Below, piece after piece: positions 23,627 to 30,925 of a stretch of DNA of 44,432 bases; positions within the stretch are counted from its first letter, which is position 1, and every line of letters starts with the position of its first letter. Source of the stretch: an uncultured Porphyromonas sp. GTDB taxonomy: Bacteria; Bacteroidota; Bacteroidia; Bacteroidales; Porphyromonadaceae. The DNA is taken from NCBI RefSeq assembly GCF_938046015.1, contig NZ_CALIXW010000004.1:1-44432 (forward strand), read 5' to 3'. The notes beneath the pieces are model-generated. The model did not search any database and was not told the DNA's origin. It saw nothing but the letters and a program-made list of their open reading frames with translations. The position numbers and the translations under genes are program-made.

Positions 23627-24199
23627 ATGCTGAATTTAGTGATCTTCGGAGCCCCAGGCTCTGGTAAGGGAACGCAGAGCGAGGTGCTCATCGCTCAGTA
23701 TGGCTTCGACCACCTCTCCACGGGGGATATCCTCCGCGCTGAGATCAAGGCCGAGAGCGAACTAGGGAAGGCTGCCAAGAGCTATATCGACGCAGGGCAG
23801 CTCGTCCCCGACAGCCTCATCATCGACATGATCGAGAAGGTGCTCCAGGAGCGCCAGCCCAAGAAGGGCCTTATCTTCGACGGCTTCCCCCGCACGGTGC
23901 CTCAGGCCGAGGCGCTGGATGCGCTGCTCGCCAAGCACGCTACGGCCGTGCACGCCGTCCTCGACCTACAGGTCGCTGAGGACGAGCTCGTAGAGCGCCT
24001 CCTCAAGCGCGGCCAGGAGAGCGGTCGTAGCGATGACAATCTCGAGACGATCAAGAAGCGCCTCGAGGTCTACCACGCACAGACGGCGCCCATCGCCCAG
24101 TACTACGCCCAGAAGGGCGTGCACCACGCCATCGCAGGCAGCGGTGCCATCAGCGACATCACAGCGCGCATCGCTGCGGTGATCGACGCACTAGGCTAA
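23627..24199 (+). CDS. adk: Adenylate kinase, short-lid form
   Basis: A 190-residue enzyme that interconverts ATP + AMP and 2 ADP. The P-loop GAPGSGKGTQ is at residues 7-16, the AMP-binding helix DHLSTGDILRAE follows, and DGFPRTVPQAEAL is the AMP/Walker-type segment. The LID is the short version (RGQESGRSDDNLETIKKRL) with no zinc-finger insert, as is usual for this phylum. Downstream are two hairpins, then obg. Confidence 0.97.
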   Translation: MLNLVIFGAPGSGKGTQSEVLIAQYGFDHLSTGDILRAEIKAESELGKAAKSYIDAGQLVPDSLIIDMIEKVLQERQPKKGLIFDGFPRTVPQAEALDALLAKHATAVHAVLDLQVAEDELVERLLKRGQESGRSDDNLETIKKRLEVYHAQTAPIAQYYAQKGVHHAIAGSGAISDITARIAAVIDALG

Positions 24200-24212
24200 G
24201 CCCCCTCATCTC

Positions 24213-24238
24213 GGCCCTTCCCCGAGCGGGGAGGGGCC
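24213..24238. other. Stable hairpin after adk
   Basis: GGCCCTTCCCC at 24213-24223 pairs over 11 bp (one G-U) with GGGGAGGGGCC at 24228-24238, closed by a GAGC loop. There is no T-run, so it is more likely a 3' stabiliser than a terminator. Confidence 0.5.
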
Positions 24239-24261
24239 AGACCACTACGGTTGGAGGACAA

Positions 24262-24327
24262 GGCGCGGCATCCGAAGAGTAGTCGTCCTCGCTCCCGAGG
24301 GGCTACGCCTCGGATGCCCGCCTTTCC
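24262..24327 (+). terminator. Probable terminator between adk and obg
   Basis: Long stem with GGCATCCGA (24267-24275) pairing with TCGGATGCC (24310-24318), extended by GGC/GCC outside a single mismatch. It is followed by a modest CCTTTCCTTATT run. It lies 24 bp before the obg start, so it could also attenuate obg. Confidence 0.5.
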
Positions 24328-24350
24328 TTATTATCAATGTATAGCCGACT

Positions 24351-25544
24351 ATGGCAGAATCAAACTTCGTAGACTACGTCAAGATCTACTGCCGCTCTGG
24401 TAAGGGCGGTCGCGGCTCGACGCACTTCCGACGCGAGAAGTACATCCCCAAGGGTGGCCCCGACGGCGGCGACGGTGGTCGCGGCGGGGACATCTACCTG
24501 CGTGCCAATGAGAACTATTGGACGCTGCTGCACCTCCGCTACCAGCGCCACGTCATCGCTACCAGCGGTGCCCCCGGCAGCGGCAAGCGCTCCTCGGGTG
24601 CCGACGGAGAGGATCAGGTCATCGAGGTGCCCGTGGGTACGGCGGTCTACGATGCCGAGACGGGCGAGTTCATCACCGACCTCAACCGCAACGGACAGAC
24701 CGAGCTCCTGCTGAAGGGCGGTCGTGGCGGGAAGGGGAATACCTTCTTCAAGACAGCCACCAACCAGGCGCCCCGCTACGCACAGCCTGGCGAGCCCGCC
24801 CGTGAGCGTACCATCATCCTCCAGCTCAAGATGCTGGCGGACGTAGGCCTCGTAGGCCTGCCCAACGCTGGGAAGTCCACGCTGCTCTCCGTCCTGACGG
24901 CTGCCAAGCCCAAGATCGCCAACTATCCCTTCACCACGCTCGAGCCCAACCTCGGCATGGTGCGCTACCGTGACGATCGCTCCTTCGTCATGGCCGACAT
25001 CCCCGGGATCATCGAGGGCGCCGCTGAGGGCCGTGGCCTGGGGCTGCGCTTCCTGCGTCACATCGAGCGCAATGCCCTCCTACTCTTCATGATCCCCGCC
25101 GACACCGAGCACATCGCCGACGAGTATCGCCTGCTGCTCGGGGAGCTGGTCAAGTACAACCGCGAGCTCGTGGAGAAGCGCAAGGTGCTGGCCATCACCA
25201 AGTGCGACCTCATCGATGAGGAGATCCAGGGCTGGCTGCTGGACGAGCTCCACAAGGAGCTGGACACGGATCTGCCTATCGTCTTCATCTCCTCGGCCGC
25301 ACACATGGGCCTCACCGAGCTCAAGGACCTGCTGTGGCAGGAGCTCAATCGTGAGACCAAGCACCGCCCCGAGAGCCTCATCCAGCAGACCATCGACGTC
25401 ACCAGCCTCAGCTGGGAGGACGAGGATGAGGAGCTGCCCGAGCTGGAGGAAGAGGACGAGTGGGACGAGGAGTGGGACGAAGGCGAGGAGCTGGAGTTCG
25501 ACTGGGACGATCTGCCCGAGGCCGAGGCCTCAGAGATACGCTAG
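24351..25544 (+). CDS. obg: Obg family GTPase
   Basis: A 397-residue ribosome-associated GTPase needed for 50S maturation and stringent/cell-cycle control. The glycine-rich OBG fold covers residues 1-160 (KGGPDGGDGGRGGDIYL and GGRGGKGNTFF). The G domain follows with G1 GLPNAGKST, G3 DIPGI and G4 TKCD. The C-terminal tail from about 350 is strongly acidic (runs of Glu/Asp with Trp), a feature of many Obg proteins. Start ATG at 24351 gives the normal MAESNFVDYVKIYC N-terminus. Confidence 0.97.
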   Translation: MAESNFVDYVKIYCRSGKGGRGSTHFRREKYIPKGGPDGGDGGRGGDIYLRANENYWTLLHLRYQRHVIATSGAPGSGKRSSGADGEDQVIEVPVGTAVYDAETGEFITDLNRNGQTELLLKGGRGGKGNTFFKTATNQAPRYAQPGEPARERTIILQLKMLADVGLVGLPNAGKSTLLSVLTAAKPKIANYPFTTLEPNLGMVRYRDDRSFVMADIPGIIEGAAEGRGLGLRFLRHIERNALLLFMIPADTEHIADEYRLLLGELVKYNRELVEKRKVLAITKCDLIDEEIQGWLLDELHKELDTDLPIVFISSAAHMGLTELKDLLWQELNRETKHRPESLIQQTIDVTSLSWEDEDEELPELEEEDEWDEEWDEGEELEFDWDDLPEAEASEIR

Positions 25545-25568
25545 CTTGCCCGCTAGGCGTTATTTACT

Positions 25569-25576
25569 TACCTTTG
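25569..25576 (+). promoter_or_regulatory. Promoter -7 element for DUF1573 gene (TACCTTTG)
   Basis: TACCTTTG matches TAnnTTTG and lies 53 bp before the start codon. The -33 box is not clear. Confidence 0.55.
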
Positions 25577-25629
25577 CTAGCCCTCCCCTTTGATGGGGGA
25601 CGGCTGTGATCACCTAATAAAGATAGATT

Positions 25630-26013
25630 ATGAAACGATTTGCTTTTATCCTCAGCGCGCTCCTGCTCTTCGTGGGGATTGCCCTAGCTCAGGCTACCAA
25701 GGGGGCAGTCATCTCGGCGCCTGTGACGGAGTTCGACTTCGGCACGATCCTCGAGGCTAATGGTAAGGTCTCGCATACCTTTATCATCAAGAATATCGGC
25801 GACGCTCCGCTGATCATCACGCGCGTCTCCACGCCCTGCTCCTGCACCACGCCCGAGCATACCCGCGAGCCCATCGCCCCAGGCAAGGAGGGCAAGGTCG
25901 TCGTGACCTACAACCCCGCAGGCCGCCCCGGCCCCTTCTACAAGAATATCGCCGTCTACAGCAACGGCAAGGACGGCGGCTTCACCCTCCGCATCAAGGG
26001 CGAGGTGAAGTAA
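25630..26013 (+). CDS. DUF1573 exported protein
   Basis: A 127-residue protein. Residues 1-20 form a signal peptide (KRFAFILSALLLFVGIALAQ). The rest is a single Ig-like beta sandwich of the DUF1573 family: FDFGTI, then THTFIIKN-like SHTFIIKNIGDAPLIITRV, then CSCTTPEH, then PGKEGKVVVTYNPAGRPGPF. Such domains (ASH/MSP-like) are abundant in Bacteroidetes envelopes, with unknown function. The single CSC motif may bind metal or form a disulfide. It has its own promoter and terminator. Confidence 0.9.
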   Translation: MKRFAFILSALLLFVGIALAQATKGAVISAPVTEFDFGTILEANGKVSHTFIIKNIGDAPLIITRVSTPCSCTTPEHTREPIAPGKEGKVVVTYNPAGRPGPFYKNIAVYSNGKDGGFTLRIKGEVK

Positions 26014-26143
26014 GCCCAAGGCGAGGTGAGGTAAGTCCCTCGCCACCCCGTGAGGCTCCGCCGACTCTCCCTCTAGCTGAGGCCTCATAGCCTCTCCCTC
26101 AGGGTCGAGATGCTTCCCTTGCCTCCGCTCCTTTAATAACGAA

Positions 26144-26197
26144 CGCCCCCGCGAAGCGCCGCTGCCCAGCAGCCGCTCCGCGGGGGCGCTCCTTTTG
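26144..26197 (+). terminator. Rho-independent terminator after DUF1573 gene
   Basis: CGCCCCCGCGAAGCG from 26144 pairs, with one mismatch, with CGCTCCGCGGGGGCG ending at 26188. CTCCTTTTG follows. Confidence 0.85.
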
Positions 26198-26336
26198 TCC
26201 CTGCCGCCTCGCTCCCTCGTGCCCCTCCCCTCGGCCTCCCCGCTCCCGCGCTTGCCAAGGTCTAGGTGGTGATTGCCTCCCGTTTATGTGCCTCCGCAGT
26301 AGCGATCCAACCCTACTAGGTCCACGATGTCCTTAT

Positions 26337-26367
26337 TTTGGACTTCGGGGTAGATTAATTATTTTTG
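26337..26367 (+). promoter_or_regulatory. Consensus promoter of candidate small RNA
   Basis: TTTG at 26337-26340, exactly 19 bp, then TATTTTTG at 26360-26367. This is the best -33/-7 match in the window, in a locally AT-rich patch. It is followed by hairpins and a terminator, and by no supported coding sequence. Confidence 0.75.
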
Positions 26368-26370
26368 CAT

Positions 26371-26446
26371 CGGTGATGTTACCCCGTAAGGGGACGTCGC
26401 CCCGATTGAGCCCTACCCCCTTCTTGGGGTGGGGCTTAATTTTATA
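26371..26446 (+). ncRNA. Candidate small RNA, about 75 nt
   Basis: The transcript would begin a few bases after the -7 box. Its first hairpin has ATCGG (26369-26373) pairing with CCGAT (26402-26406), GATGT with ACGTC, and CCCC with GGGG around a GUAA (GNRA) tetraloop at 26386-26389. The second hairpin, AGCCC-TACCCC with GGGGT-GGGGCT, is followed by TTAATTTTATAT and acts as an intrinsic terminator. The exact 5' end is inferred. No known family is recognised. An alternative is a short attenuated leader, but no gene follows closely. Confidence 0.6.
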
Positions 26447-26448
26447 TA
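26409..26448 (+). terminator. Rho-independent terminator of candidate small RNA
   Basis: AGCCCTACCCC from 26409 pairs with GGGGTGGGGCT ending at 26436 across a short loop, with one mismatched pair. TAATTTTATAT follows. Confidence 0.75.
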
Positions 26449-26510
26449 TCGCCGTTGTGATTGGCCGCCCGCCAATGTACCTTCGCAGTGACCATTCAAC
26501 CAAAATAGAA

Positions 26511-26536
26511 GAGGCAAGTATATGAATACTTGCCTC
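26511..26536. other. Perfect 11 bp hairpin with four-base loop
   Basis: GAGGCAAGTAT (26511-26521) and ATACTTGCCTC (26526-26536) are exact reverse complements separated by ATGA. There is no T-run downstream, so terminator function is doubtful. It could be an operator or an element end. Confidence 0.6.
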
Positions 26537-26608
26537 AGCCGTGGTGCGCAGTTTTACCTGCGTCCCTAACTCTCTCGAGCTGTCACAAATGTAATCAATA
26601 ATTTGGAC

Positions 26609-26860
26609 CATGAAAGGTCTGGACTTCTAGCGTCAGCTCCGAGAGTTTTCCTGGGGATGAGGCGCGAGCTGAATGACCGAGCCTGGTAAGGTGGACGTCT
26701 AGGTCAAGAACCTCTTTGCCGACAACTTCTCTAGGTCGGGCCTCATCGACGCAGGGCTGTACCCCCAGCTGTAGGCCAAGTGCCAACTGGGTGTTGACAC
26801 ATCAGCACGCGACCCTATACTCAGCCTCTATAAGCGATACCCCCTGATACGTGCGAGCCT
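26609..26860 (+). pseudogene. Possible decayed coding remnant
   Basis: Read from ATG at 26609, the frame has host-like G/C-ending codons (for example GGCCTCATCGACGCAGGGCT) but contains six in-frame stops (TAG or TGA) in the first 155 bp. Peptide pieces such as VKNLFADNFSRSGLIDAGLY look protein-like, though I cannot assign a family. The minus strand has a 63-codon frame over the same bases, so the reading direction is uncertain. Confidence 0.25.
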
Positions 26861-26994
26861 TGAGGGAGTGTGTAAGGAGAAGACTTCGTGTGGGGTGCGG
26901 TAGCCTCCTTGCCTTCGTGCTTGCGCTGGGGGGAAGGAGTCTTGGCGGCGGACTGAGGCTGAGGCTAGGGCTGGGTGATGCGCCCTGCTCTTCG

Positions 26995-27002
26995 TATCTT
27001 TG
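26995..27002 (+). promoter_or_regulatory. Promoter -7 element for the SulP-hemB gene cluster
   Basis: TATCTTTG 32 bp before the SulP start codon. It is the only convincing promoter before the tightly packed genes that run to 35423. Confidence 0.65.
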
Positions 27003-27034
27003 TAGTCCTCATGATCATATATAGACGGAAGTAG

Positions 27035-28732
27035 ATGAAGCTAGGATTCTCTGTACGACCTATGCTGCTGGATAGCCTCAAGGGCTATAATCGGGGGATG
27101 CTGACGCGCGACCTCCTGGCAGGACTCATCGTAGGGATTGTCGCCCTACCTATGGCTATCGCCTTCGCCATCGCCAGTGGCGTCTCCCCAGAGGTGGGGC
27201 TGATCACGGCTGTAATCGGGGGCTTCGTGGTCTCCGCCCTAGGCGGTAGCTCGGTGCAGATCGGGGGGCCGACGGGCGCCTTCATCGTCATCGTGCTCGG
27301 GATCATCACCGAGTACGGCATGAGCGGGCTGCTCGTGGCGACGCTGATGGCGGGGATCCTCCTCGTACTGATGGGACTGCTTAGGCTGGGGACGCTCATC
27401 AAGTTCATCCCCTATCCCATTATCCTGGGCTTCACGGCAGGGATCGCGGTGACGATCTTCACCACGCAGATCAATGACCTCTTCGGCCTCGGCCTCACGA
27501 GCCTGCCTAAGGAGTTCGTCCCCAAGTGGGGCGTCCTGCTCTCGAGCCTTGGGCAGACCCATTGGCTGACACTCTCCGTAGGCCTCGGGAGTATCGTCAT
27601 CATCCAGCTGACGCCACGGCTGACGAAGGTCATTCCTGGTTCGCTCGTGGCGATCGTCGTGATGACGATCCTAGGCTACGTGCTGAAGACCTACTGCGGC
27701 ATCACCGAGCTGGTGACCATAGGTGACCGCTATCAGATCTCCACGAGCCTACCTCCACTCGTTGCTCCCGAGCTGAGCTGGGAGCTGGTAGAGCGCCTTA
27801 TATCGCCCGCCTTCACCATCGCGCTGCTTGGTGCGATCGAGTCGCTCCTCTCGGCCAGCGTCGCCGACGGCGTCATTGGCGAGCGGCACCGCTCCAATAC
27901 CGAGCTTGTGGCGCAGGGCGTGGCTAATATCATCGTGCCCTTCGTCGGCGGGATCCCCGTCACGGGAGCCATTGCCCGCACGATGACCAATATCAACAAC
28001 GGCGGGCGCAGCCCCATCGCGGGGATGACGCACGCCGTGGTACTCCTTGTGACCTTCCTCTTCCTCATGCCGCTGATGGCCTATATCCCTATGGCCGTGC
28101 TGGCAGGGGTGCTGGTGGTCATATCCTATAATATGAGTGGCTGGCGCTCGGTGCGCGCTTCGCTTCGCGGGCCGAAGAGCGATGTGGCGGTGCTGGTGGT
28201 GACCTTCCTGCTGACTGTGATCTTCGACCTGACGATCGCCATCGAGCTGGGGCTGCTGCTGGCGATGCTGCTCTTCATGCAGCGCATGGTCGAGAGCACG
28301 CGTATCCTCGTCTCGCGCGGCGAACTGGAGCTGCATGCTGCGGGGGATGACGGCCATCAAGGCCAGAGCGAGCGGCTCACGCTGCCCGAGGGGGTAGAGG
28401 TCTATGAGATCGAGGGGCCTTTCTTCTTCGGCATTGCCAATCGCTTCGAGGAAGTGACGTCGGTGACGCAGGCCGCTCCGCCCGTGCGTATCCTACGTAT
28501 GCGCTCGGTGCCCTTCATGGACTCGACGGCGGTGCGTAACCTCGGGATCCTCGTCGCGACCTCACAGCGTAGCGGCACGCGCCTCATCCTCTCGGGGGTC
28601 AACGAGCGTGTCCACAGCACGCTGCGCGCCACGGGGCTAGCAGATCTCATCGGAGATACTTATATTTGTCCGGATATCCATCGGGCACTAGAGGTGGCCT
28701 CAGTATATATAGTAGAAGGAAAGAAGGGATGA
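27035..28732 (+). CDS. SulP family anion transporter with STAS domain
   Basis: A 565-residue inner-membrane SLC26/SulP transporter for sulfate, bicarbonate, dicarboxylates or similar anions. Membrane core residues about 20-420 include GLIVGIVALPMAIAFAIASG, the PTGAFIV segment and GGIPVTGAIARTMTNINNGGRSPIAGM. The C-terminal STAS domain (about 455-560) contains the RMRSVPFMDSTAVRNL signature. The true substrate cannot be told from sequence. The stop codon overlaps the next start codon (ATGA at 28729-28732), so translation of the dus gene is probably coupled. Confidence 0.95.
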   Translation: MKLGFSVRPMLLDSLKGYNRGMLTRDLLAGLIVGIVALPMAIAFAIASGVSPEVGLITAVIGGFVVSALGGSSVQIGGPTGAFIVIVLGIITEYGMSGLLVATLMAGILLVLMGLLRLGTLIKFIPYPIILGFTAGIAVTIFTTQINDLFGLGLTSLPKEFVPKWGVLLSSLGQTHWLTLSVGLGSIVIIQLTPRLTKVIPGSLVAIVVMTILGYVLKTYCGITELVTIGDRYQISTSLPPLVAPELSWELVERLISPAFTIALLGAIESLLSASVADGVIGERHRSNTELVAQGVANIIVPFVGGIPVTGAIARTMTNINNGGRSPIAGMTHAVVLLVTFLFLMPLMAYIPMAVLAGVLVVISYNMSGWRSVRASLRGPKSDVAVLVVTFLLTVIFDLTIAIELGLLLAMLLFMQRMVESTRILVSRGELELHAAGDDGHQGQSERLTLPEGVEVYEIEGPFFFGIANRFEEVTSVTQAAPPVRILRMRSVPFMDSTAVRNLGILVATSQRSGTRLILSGVNERVHSTLRATGLADLIGDTYICPDIHRALEVASVYIVEGKKG

Positions 28733-29736
28733 AGATAGGACAGAGCCTAGAGCTAGGACAGGAGCCGCTACTGCTGGCTCCGATGGAGGACGTGACGGAT
28801 GCCGCCTTTCGGCTGATGTGCCGCCGCTTCGGTGCTGACCTAGTCTATACCGAGTTCCTCAGCGCCGATGCCCTCATCCGTCAGGTGGCGGGCACGACGC
28901 GCAAGCTCGCCATCGACCCAGAGGAGCGCCCCGTAGCCATACAGATCTATGGGCGTGAGGTCGCCCCTATGGTGGAGGCGGCACGCATCGCCGAGGCTGC
29001 GGGACCCGACCTGCTCGACCTCAACTTCGGCTGCCCCGTCAAGCGGGTAGCGGGCAAGGGCGCTGGCAGCGGGATGCTTCGTTGCCCCGCCCTGATGCTG
29101 GAGATCGTACGTGAGATCGTCAAGGCGGTGAAGATCCCCGTGACGGTCAAGACGCGCCTTGGCTGGGACCACGACAGTCGGATCATCGTCGAGCTGGCGG
29201 AGGCCCTACAGGACTGCGGTATCCAGGCCCTCACCATCCACGGCCGTACCCGTGCCCAGATGTACACGGGGCAGGCGGACTGGACGCTGATCGGCGAGGT
29301 GAAGAACAATCCCCGCATGCACATCCCCATCATCGGCAACGGCGATATCACGACGGGCGAAGAGGCTCGCCGCGCCTTCAATACCTACGGCGTGGATGCC
29401 GTCATGGTAGGCCGCGCGACCATCGGGCAGCCCTGGATCTTCGAGCAGATGCGCCACTACCTCACCACAGGCGAGCAGCTGCCGATGCGTGCCAAGAGCT
29501 ACTACGTCGAGGTGCTGCGCCAGCTGGTGGACAATAACATCGCCAAGCTCGACGAGCGCCGCGGCATCCTCCACAGCCGCCGCCACATCGCCGCCAGCCC
29601 CATCTTCAAGGGCATAGACCACTTCCGCCCCGTGCGCATCGCCATGCTGCAGGCCACGACCCGTGAGACGCTCTTCGCCGAGATCGCCCGTGCCGAGGAG
29701 CTGCTGCTCGCCACGGGGGACTACTGGACAGAATAA
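28729..29736 (+). CDS. dus: tRNA-dihydrouridine synthase (DusB-like)
   Basis: A 335-residue FMN-dependent enzyme that reduces uridine to dihydrouridine in tRNA. The TIM-barrel start LLLAPMEDVTDAAFRLMCRR, the LNFGCPVKRVAGKGAGSGML block with the catalytic cysteine, TIHGRTRAQMYTG and GNGDI are all present. A longer in-frame extension back to a TTG at 28666 exists, but ATG 28729 overlaps the SulP stop as ATGA and gives the usual family N-terminus. I prefer that start. DusB-type is likely, though the exact Dus class is not certain. Confidence 0.94.
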   Translation: MKIGQSLELGQEPLLLAPMEDVTDAAFRLMCRRFGADLVYTEFLSADALIRQVAGTTRKLAIDPEERPVAIQIYGREVAPMVEAARIAEAAGPDLLDLNFGCPVKRVAGKGAGSGMLRCPALMLEIVREIVKAVKIPVTVKTRLGWDHDSRIIVELAEALQDCGIQALTIHGRTRAQMYTGQADWTLIGEVKNNPRMHIPIIGNGDITTGEEARRAFNTYGVDAVMVGRATIGQPWIFEQMRHYLTTGEQLPMRAKSYYVEVLRQLVDNNIAKLDERRGILHSRRHIAASPIFKGIDHFRPVRIAMLQATTRETLFAEIARAEELLLATGDYWTE

Positions 29737-29758
29737 GGACACACACGATCATAGACAC

Positions 29759-30898
29759 ATGACCAAGCGAATAGGACGACTACTGGGGCTGACGCTAGCC
29801 CTCTGCCTGCTAGCCAGCTGCTCAGGCCATAAGTCCAGCGACTTCATCGCCGAGGGCACCATCAGCGGAGCCGCCGACCAGATGCTCTACCTCGAGGAGA
29901 CGATCTCCGAGGAGCCTCGCATCATCGACTCGGTGCACCTTGATAAGGAGGGGCACTTCTCCTTCCGCGGCGAGGGGCACAGCTACCCGATGCTCTACCG
30001 TCTGCGCCTCGGGGAGCAGCATATCCCCTTCGCGGCGGACTCGGCACGTCGCTTCAGCATCACAGCTGAGGCCTCGCGCCTCTTCGATAGCTACCGTATC
30101 ACTTCGCCCGAGGACTACAATAAGCAGATCCAGGAGGTCTGCCGCCTCAGCAAGGCTACCAGCCGACAGCTGGAGCCCATGGTGCAGGAGGCCTGGGCGA
30201 ATAGGCTCAATGCCGACTCGGCTCGGGCTCGTAGCTCGGAGCTCATCGCGGCGCTCAAGAAGCAGCTCACCGAGCGCTTCATCTACGCCGACCCCAAGAG
30301 CCCCGCAGCCTGCTTTGCGCTGCTGCAGACCATCGGATCGGGCAGCTACTTCTCCCCACTCAATCCAGACGACGCCGCGGCCTTCGCCGCCGTAGCCACC
30401 GCCTACGATACCTTCTACCCAGAGGCTCCCTATGCGGCACTGCTCAAGCAGGCTGCCCTCCAGGCGCGAGCCATTAAGCGTGGCAGCTGCGTGATCAACG
30501 AGCCTGGCTACGAGCTGCCTCAGCAGCCCGAGGTCGTCGCCTACCCCGAGCTCAGCTATCCTGATCGCACGGGGCGCACGGTCTCGCTCAAGGAGCTCGC
30601 GGCTCAGGGCCCTACGCTCGTTAGCTTCACCTCCTACGCTGAGCCTTGGTCACCCGAGCTCGTGGCGGAGCTGCGCCAGCTCCAGCAGGCACACCCCGAG
30701 CTGCGTATCTACGAGGTCTCGGTGGACGCCGATAGCTACTTCTGGAAGAACGCCACACGCACCCTCCCCTGGACAACTGTCCATGATGCCGAGGGTCGTA
30801 GCCTCGGTCTGTACAACGTGCAGCGCCTGCCCTCCTTCTACGCCATCCGCGGCGGAGACCTACAGCGCCTCAGTTCGCCGAGCGCCTTCTACCGCTAA
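29759..30898 (+). CDS. DUF4369-type lipoprotein with a cysteine-free thioredoxin-like domain
   Basis: A 379-residue lipoprotein: the N-terminal hydrophobic segment ends LLASC, with the lipidated cysteine near residue 19. Residues about 25-120 resemble DUF4369 (FIAEGTISGAADQMLYLEE), a domain usually found before thioredoxin-like domains in Bacteroidetes. A helical middle follows. Residues about 255-379 have the thioredoxin/TlpA layout (LSYPDRTGRTVSLKELAAQ, then LVSFTSYAEPW, then LPSFYAI with the cis-proline). The CXXC site is absent: the position reads AEPWSP. It is therefore unlikely to be an oxidoreductase. The start at 29759 is chosen because the upstream in-frame extension lacks any signal and overlaps dus. 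Confidence 0.85.
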   Translation: MTKRIGRLLGLTLALCLLASCSGHKSSDFIAEGTISGAADQMLYLEETISEEPRIIDSVHLDKEGHFSFRGEGHSYPMLYRLRLGEQHIPFAADSARRFSITAEASRLFDSYRITSPEDYNKQIQEVCRLSKATSRQLEPMVQEAWANRLNADSARARSSELIAALKKQLTERFIYADPKSPAACFALLQTIGSGSYFSPLNPDDAAAFAAVATAYDTFYPEAPYAALLKQAALQARAIKRGSCVINEPGYELPQQPEVVAYPELSYPDRTGRTVSLKELAAQGPTLVSFTSYAEPWSPELVAELRQLQQAHPELRIYEVSVDADSYFWKNATRTLPWTTVHDAEGRSLGLYNVQRLPSFYAIRGGDLQRLSSPSAFYR

Positions 30899-30925
30899 TA
30901 CTCACCTCCCCGAGCTCTCCCTCCT

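Larger units (their letters stand above)
26272..26500. repeat. Imperfect direct repeat flanking the small RNA gene
   Basis: The copies near 26272-26316 and 26456-26500 align with one gap. The best block, ATGTGCCTCCGCAGT versus ATGTACCTTCGCAGT and its extension to CCAACC/TCAACC, matches at 21 of 27 positions. The duplication brackets the promoter, hairpins and terminator of the candidate RNA. Confidence 0.5.
26198..27034. other. Gene-poor region upstream of the SulP transporter
   Basis: About 840 bp without a confident protein gene. From left to right it holds one copy of an imperfect 45 bp repeat (about 26272-26316), a small RNA gene (26337-26446), a second repeat copy (about 26456-26500), a perfect 11 bp hairpin (26511-26536), an inverted repeat near 26570-26646, a stretch at about 26609-26860 whose composition looks coding but is broken by stop codons, and the SulP promoter. 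A 79-codon frame (26286-26525) overlaps the RNA gene but has no family resemblance I can name. Confidence 0.6.

Noticed and set aside
26286..26525. 79-codon reading frame
   Set aside because: It spans a promoter, a terminator and hairpins of the candidate small RNA, has no recognisable domain, and is better explained by RNA signals. It is kept as an alternative only.
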